From Marisa cornuarietis (lineage: Eukaryota > Mollusca > Gastropoda > Architaenioglossa > Ampullariidae), in the NCBI GenBank assembly GCA_004794655.1, contig SMMW01000619.1, positions 1-64,000 of the forward strand: DNA of 64,000 nucleotides. The letters run 5' to 3'. Shown piece after piece: positions 50,101 through 56,100 of this stretch. A program made the position numbers and the translations under genes. The notes beneath the pieces are model-generated. The model saw nothing but the letters and a program-made list of their open reading frames with translations, searched no databases and was not told where the DNA came from. Positions within the stretch are counted from its first letter, which is position 1. Each line of letters opens with the position of its first letter.

Positions 50101-53100
50101 GCATTTCATTTAGCTGCTGAAAAAGGCACGTGGATACAATAAAATACTACTTTATTTATCTGCAAGGGCAGTTACAGAAAAGGGTTTCCTACAGTACCCA
50201 GTGTTCCCGTCCAAGTACTAACTGGGCCCGATGTTATTTGACTTTGGTGAACAGACAATAGCTAGTGTGCTCAACATGGTATGGCTGTAAATATCCTGGC
50301 AGCAATGATGATGCTAAGCAATTTATCCTTCATAATCTGTATAAAATGCCCTCGTGGGCCTGGCTTCTCGTGCTTGAAATGCCCTAAGTGGTACCACTTG
50401 GTCGCATCCCATGGGAAAACGCATAAAAGAGGATGATTCTTTGGACAGTGAGAATGAGGTTTTGTTTCTCTTTTTTATCTTCTGTCTACACCAGTCTTTA
50501 CTGCCTTCTTTTTCCATCATGGCTTTCTTTTAAAGTAACTCATTTCTGTGGCCTCCTTTAGGCCCCCTGCATTTGCCATGCAGGGCAACCTGTGTTGGGG
50601 GGAGGATGGGATCCTGGGGGTTGAGGTCCCTGATGGGTTGCGGCCCATCATACCAACACACCTCTTTGGTCTGGACTTCTTGACGGGAGGTTGGTGTGGC
50701 CCACACCAATCAGTCGGCTGGTCGTGTATTGCCCTAGCTTTGTTCCTGCTTCTTGTGTTGGTTTTTTAAGATGTCATGGTTATATCACTTTGGGGTTTCT
50801 TGTCCCTGAACATTTTTAAAGCAAGATTACATTTCTCGCCATGATATAGCCTTAGTTGTTGGCATGGCGTTAAACACAAACAACCAACCAACCAATTACT
50901 TTTATGTCACAAGACCTTTTTTTTTTTAACCCTTCCTTATTTTGAATTTTGAGATTTTATATTGGAGAACAGCCTGCTAGAGCAAAGCACTGTAGACATG
51001 TCAGACTGGTAATGATGTACTATCCCTGACCCTGCCTTAGTTTGAGATAGAAAACAGTCTGCAGGTTGTTGGATTGGGTCTGGTGTTTAGAGGAGATGGG
51101 AATAATAATCAAAATTTGACATTACTTTACAGCAAAACAATGCTAAATATGAAAACTAGGAATCTGTATCATGACTGGTTTAAAGAACGATTTCAAGGAT
51201 ACATCTCCTGTGCTTTTGCCTGCTGTGGATAAACTCGTTCAAGATAATGGTAACATTCCTTTGAAATTGGTCACTCTACTCAAGCACCTATTAAGAAACT
51301 ATAGTGATTGATATATGAGAGTATTACTAAATAATCCAACATGGCAACTGTTTATTGTTGATTTCCATAGCAGCCACAAGTTACAGTGTTGTTAAAGCAG
51401 AATTTGTATTCAAAACATAATTGTGTGAGTATATTGTCAAAATTATTTTATCAAAGAAAATAAAAATAAATTTTACTTCTTCACATTCACTTAATTGATG
51501 TTGCTCTGTTGAATTATTATCTTTGCCACAATCATGACATATTTAGTAAAGAAATATTCAGTAAGCAGAAGCAATAGAATATAGAAATCTTCAGCCATTC
51601 ACCATCATTATAACAGGAAACAGAAGATAGACCCAAAAGGCAGCTAGCCTTACAGTTTGGACTGGCATCCTGTGGTAACTGTCATGCTGCAGTGGTCAGA
51701 GATGGTGATCTTTACACCTGGGGATGCACTCTTCATGGCAGGTCAGAGCATGCCGCTGTGTGTGTGTGTGTTTGAGCATTCAGATACATGATATATTACT
51801 CTCATTTCTGTAACAGAACATGCCACAGTATGTGTGTTTGAGAGTGCAGATACATTATATCTTACTTTATTCTCACTTCTGTAACAGAACATGTCGCTGT
51901 GTGTGTGTGTGTGTGTTTGAGCATTCAGATACATGATATATTACTCTCATTTCTGTAACAGAACATGCCACTGTGTGTATGTGTGTTTGAGAGTGCAGAT
52001 ACATTATATCTTACTTTATTCTCACTTCTGTAACAGAACATGTCGCTGTATGTGTGTGTGTGTTTGAGAGTGCAGATACATTATATCTTACTCTCACTTC
52101 TGTAACAGAACATGCCACTGTGTGTATGTGTGTTTGAGAGTGCAGATACATTATATCTTACTCTCACTTCTGTAACAGAACATGTCGCTGTGTGTGTGAG
52201 TGTGTGTGTTTGAGAGTGCAGATACATTATATATTACTCTCATTGCTGTCACAGAGCATGCCACTGTGTGTGTGTGTGTGTTTGAGCATTCAGATACATT
52301 ATATATTACTCTCATTTCTGTAACAGAACATGCCACAGTATGTGTGTTTGAGAGTGCAGATACATGATATCTTACTCTCACTTCTGTAACAGAACATGCC
52401 ACTGTGTGTGTGAGTGTGTGTGTTTGAGAGTGCAGATACATGATATCTTACTCTCACTTCTGTAACAACATGTCGCTGTGTGAGTGTGTGTTTGAGAGTG
52501 CAGATACATGATATCCTCCTCTCATTGCTGTAACAGAGCATGCCACTGTGTGTGTGTGTGTTTGAGCATTCAGATACATTATATATTACTCTCATTGCTG
52601 TAACAGAGCATGCCACTGTGTGTGTGTGTGTGTGTGTTTGAGGATTCAGATACATGATATATTACTCTCATTTCTGTAACAGAACATGCCACTGTGTGTG
52701 TGTTTGAGAGTGCAGATACATTATATATTACTCTCACTTCTATAACAGAACATGCCGCTGTGTGTGTGAGTATGTGTGTTTGAGAGTGCAGATACATGAT
52801 ATCTTACTCTCACTTCTATAACAGAACATGCCGCTGTGTGTGTGAGTGTGTGTGTTTGAGAGTGCAGATACATTATATCTTACTCTCATTTTACTTTCAC
52901 TTCTGTAAAAGAACATGCCACTGTGTGTGTGTTTGAGAGTGCAGATACATTATATTTTACTCTCATTTCTGTAACAGAGCATGCTGCTATATGTGTGTTT
53001 GAGAGTTTGAGGTTGGGTATTTGTGGGTAAAAATTTCACTCTTCATACCTTCTCCATTGCACTGTTTCAACTGTCAGCATTATGGCCACGAGGTGACAGC

Positions 53101-56100
53101 AAAAAGGTCTACCGACTTCTAAAGACCCTCATTAAGACAGACCAGCAGAAGATCTCAGTCATCGAAGACAGCAATTGTCACCTTCTCACAGAAGGCAATG
53201 CTGTACTCAACCGATGGACAGAGTACTGCAAGGACCTGTACAACTACCAGCTGAAGACCGATGCCAACATCCTCCAAAACAACCAGGCTAGAGACAGCAA
53301 ACCTGCAGACCTACCAGTCCCACGGGAAGAGGTTGAAAGAGCTGTACATAGTTTGAAGGGAGGAAAGTCACCAGGCGTTGATAATGTACCAGCTGAGCTG
53401 CTCAAGCAGGGTGGGGGAAGCAACTACAAAGGCCCTAACTGTCCTGTGCCAAAGAGTCTGGGAGCGCAAGGAATGGTCCAGAGAATGGACGCAGTCACTA
53501 ATCGTACCCCTCCCAAAGAAAGGAAACAGCAAACAGTGACAGAACTACAGAACCATTAGCCTTATCAGTCACCCAAGCAAAGTCATGCTAAAGGTCATCA
53601 GAACCACCACAGAAGAGCTGCTAGCAGAAGAACAGGCTGGCTTCAGACCATGTAGAAGCACAGTTGAGCCGATCTTCAACTGTCTCTTCTTATAGAAAAG
53701 CATTTTCAGCATCAGCGGGACCTTTACCACAACTTCATTGACTTTAAGAAGGCATTTGACAGAGTCTGGCTCGAGGGGCTATGGCATGTGATGCTGAAAT
53801 TCATTATCGAAGAAGGGCTCGTCCAAGTTGTTGAATCACTGTATAACAGCTCAACGAGTACAGTACTGCTCAACAACCAAATAGGAACTTACTTTCGCGC
53901 CACAGTAGGGGTACGTCGAGGATATCCCCTATCACCCGTGTTGTTCAATATATTCTTGGAGAACATCATGCTTGAAGCTCTTCATGACCATCATACCTCC
54001 ATTTCAATCGGTGGAAGACCAATCTGCAACCTACGCTTCGCAGATGACATAGATCTATTAGCAGGTACAAACAAGGAACTGCAAGACCTCACCAACAGAC
54101 TGACAGTTCAAATGCATATGGAATGGAGACCAGCACTGAAAAGAGCAAAGTTACGATCAACGGCAAAGCAGAGATCTTTATGAACGGGGTACAGCTTGAA
54201 GAGGTAAGCAGCTTCAAGTACTTGGGAGCCACCCTCTCCAAGGATGGCAGCTCCACGCTAGATATCCACATCAGCATCGCAACAGCAACAGCAGCAATGG
54301 CTAGGCTAGATAGAATCTGGCATAGCCACAAGATAAGGTTCTCTACCAAGTACAGGCTGTACAAATCCGTGGTAGTGCCGATCCTGCTTTACGGATGCGA
54401 CACGTGGACTCTGCTCCCCGAAACGGAAAGGAGAATCCAGGCATTCGAGAACAAGTGCCTGAGGAGGCTGCTCCGGATCTCATACAAAGAACATAAAACT
54501 AACGACTTTGTAAGAAACAAGATGGCGACACTGGTAGGACACCAGGAACCTCTACTATCAACAGTCAAGGGACGTAAGCTGGTCTTCTTTGGTCACGTGA
54601 CCCGGCACAACACCTTGTCAAAGACTGTCCTTCAAGGTACCTTGGAGGGTGGCCGACACTGCGGTGGTCAGAGAAAGAACTGACTTACGAACATCAAAGA
54701 CTGGACTGGTCGTCCTGTACAGGACCTGCTGACTATCGCCCACAATAGGCAAGAGTGGCGGCCCCTGTCAGCTGCCGCTTCTATCCATGTGCTCCCGCCA
54801 ACGCCAGGTGACAGGCAAGGGACGACCGACTGACTGATCACATTAGATAATGCTCCAGACGAACGAGAGCTAGAATCCTCTTGGGAACTTCCGTCCTCTT
54901 CCTTAAAACCCTTAGGAGGAACGGACTGACTGGCACTAGGGCTGCAGTGTTAGCCTAAGTGAGAAAGCAGATCGTTTTTAGTGTGTTCAGTCCGGCTACA
55001 TAAATATTTCATTTCACATATTGGTGGTTGCATTGTATTGTGCAGACTTACATGTTGACATATTGAGTTTCTGTTTCACAGATTGGGTCATGGTGACTTT
55101 GTGAAGGAAGGTGATATCAGCAGTCCTACCCGTGTTCCTTTATTTCACATGCTGAATATTTGTGTTGAGGCTGTAGCTTGTGGAGGACAGCATACTCTTG
55201 CAATTACACATCAAGGGGTTAGTGGTTGATAATTATCACAAAACATGTCAGAATGATGTTAGTCAACATGTTCTTGCTAGCACAAACTGTCACAACATGT
55301 TCTTGCTAGCACAAACTGTCACAACATGTTCTTACTAGCACAAACTGTCACAACATGTTCTTGCTAGCACAAACTGTCACAACATGTTCTTGCTAGCACA
55401 AACTGTCACAACATGTTCTTGCTAGCACAAACTGTCACAACATGTTCTTGCTAGCACAAACTGTCACAACATGTTCTTGCTAGCACAAACTGTCACAACA
55501 TGTTCTTGCTAGCACAAACTGTCACAACATGTTCTTGCTAGCACAAACTGTCACAACATGTTCTTGCTAGCACAAACTGTCATATGTTTTTGCTACCACA
55601 GACTATCACATCATAGCCTTCGGGCACATTATCATGCATGCACAGCCAGACAGTAGCACGTTCTTTCATAAAGAACAAGTTTTATTATTGCAAAAAAAAT
55701 AGCTGTCATCAAAATTTTAGCACATCTGCCTCTAACAAGTTAACAACATTGATAACTGTAATGATTGAACATAAAACCACATGGCTTACTCTCTTGAAAC
55801 ATTATATCCCATCACAGGATAGCATCTCCTTTGAGATTTTCCAATTGGTAGGGAGAATCTTAACTTTTCTAATCAAAGTTTAGAACATTGTTATAAGTCT
55901 TTATATCAGGCAGGGTGATAGTTCTGCTGCTACAAGACATTCTTGATGCTGAACTGGTACTGACATAGGGGTCTCCTGGACCTGGAATAGTGTTGTATCT
56001 GGCATCAGCAGAGCTAATTCAGGTTCATCTTGCTGCAGAATCTTTTTGGCATTTTGAACTGCTCTTTCAGCCTCTCCATTGGCTTGAGGAAAATGTGGGC

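Noticed and set aside
50187..50292. Functional 5S rRNA gene
   Set aside because: Missing bases and many substitutions, including in the internal promoter region.
51743..52797. Several minus-strand frames with His-Thr runs
   Set aside because: They are translations of the GT-rich minisatellite units.
55267..55615. Regularly spaced repeats resembling a CRISPR array
   Set aside because: Units are contiguous 29-bp repeats with no unique spacers, in an animal intron; a minisatellite.
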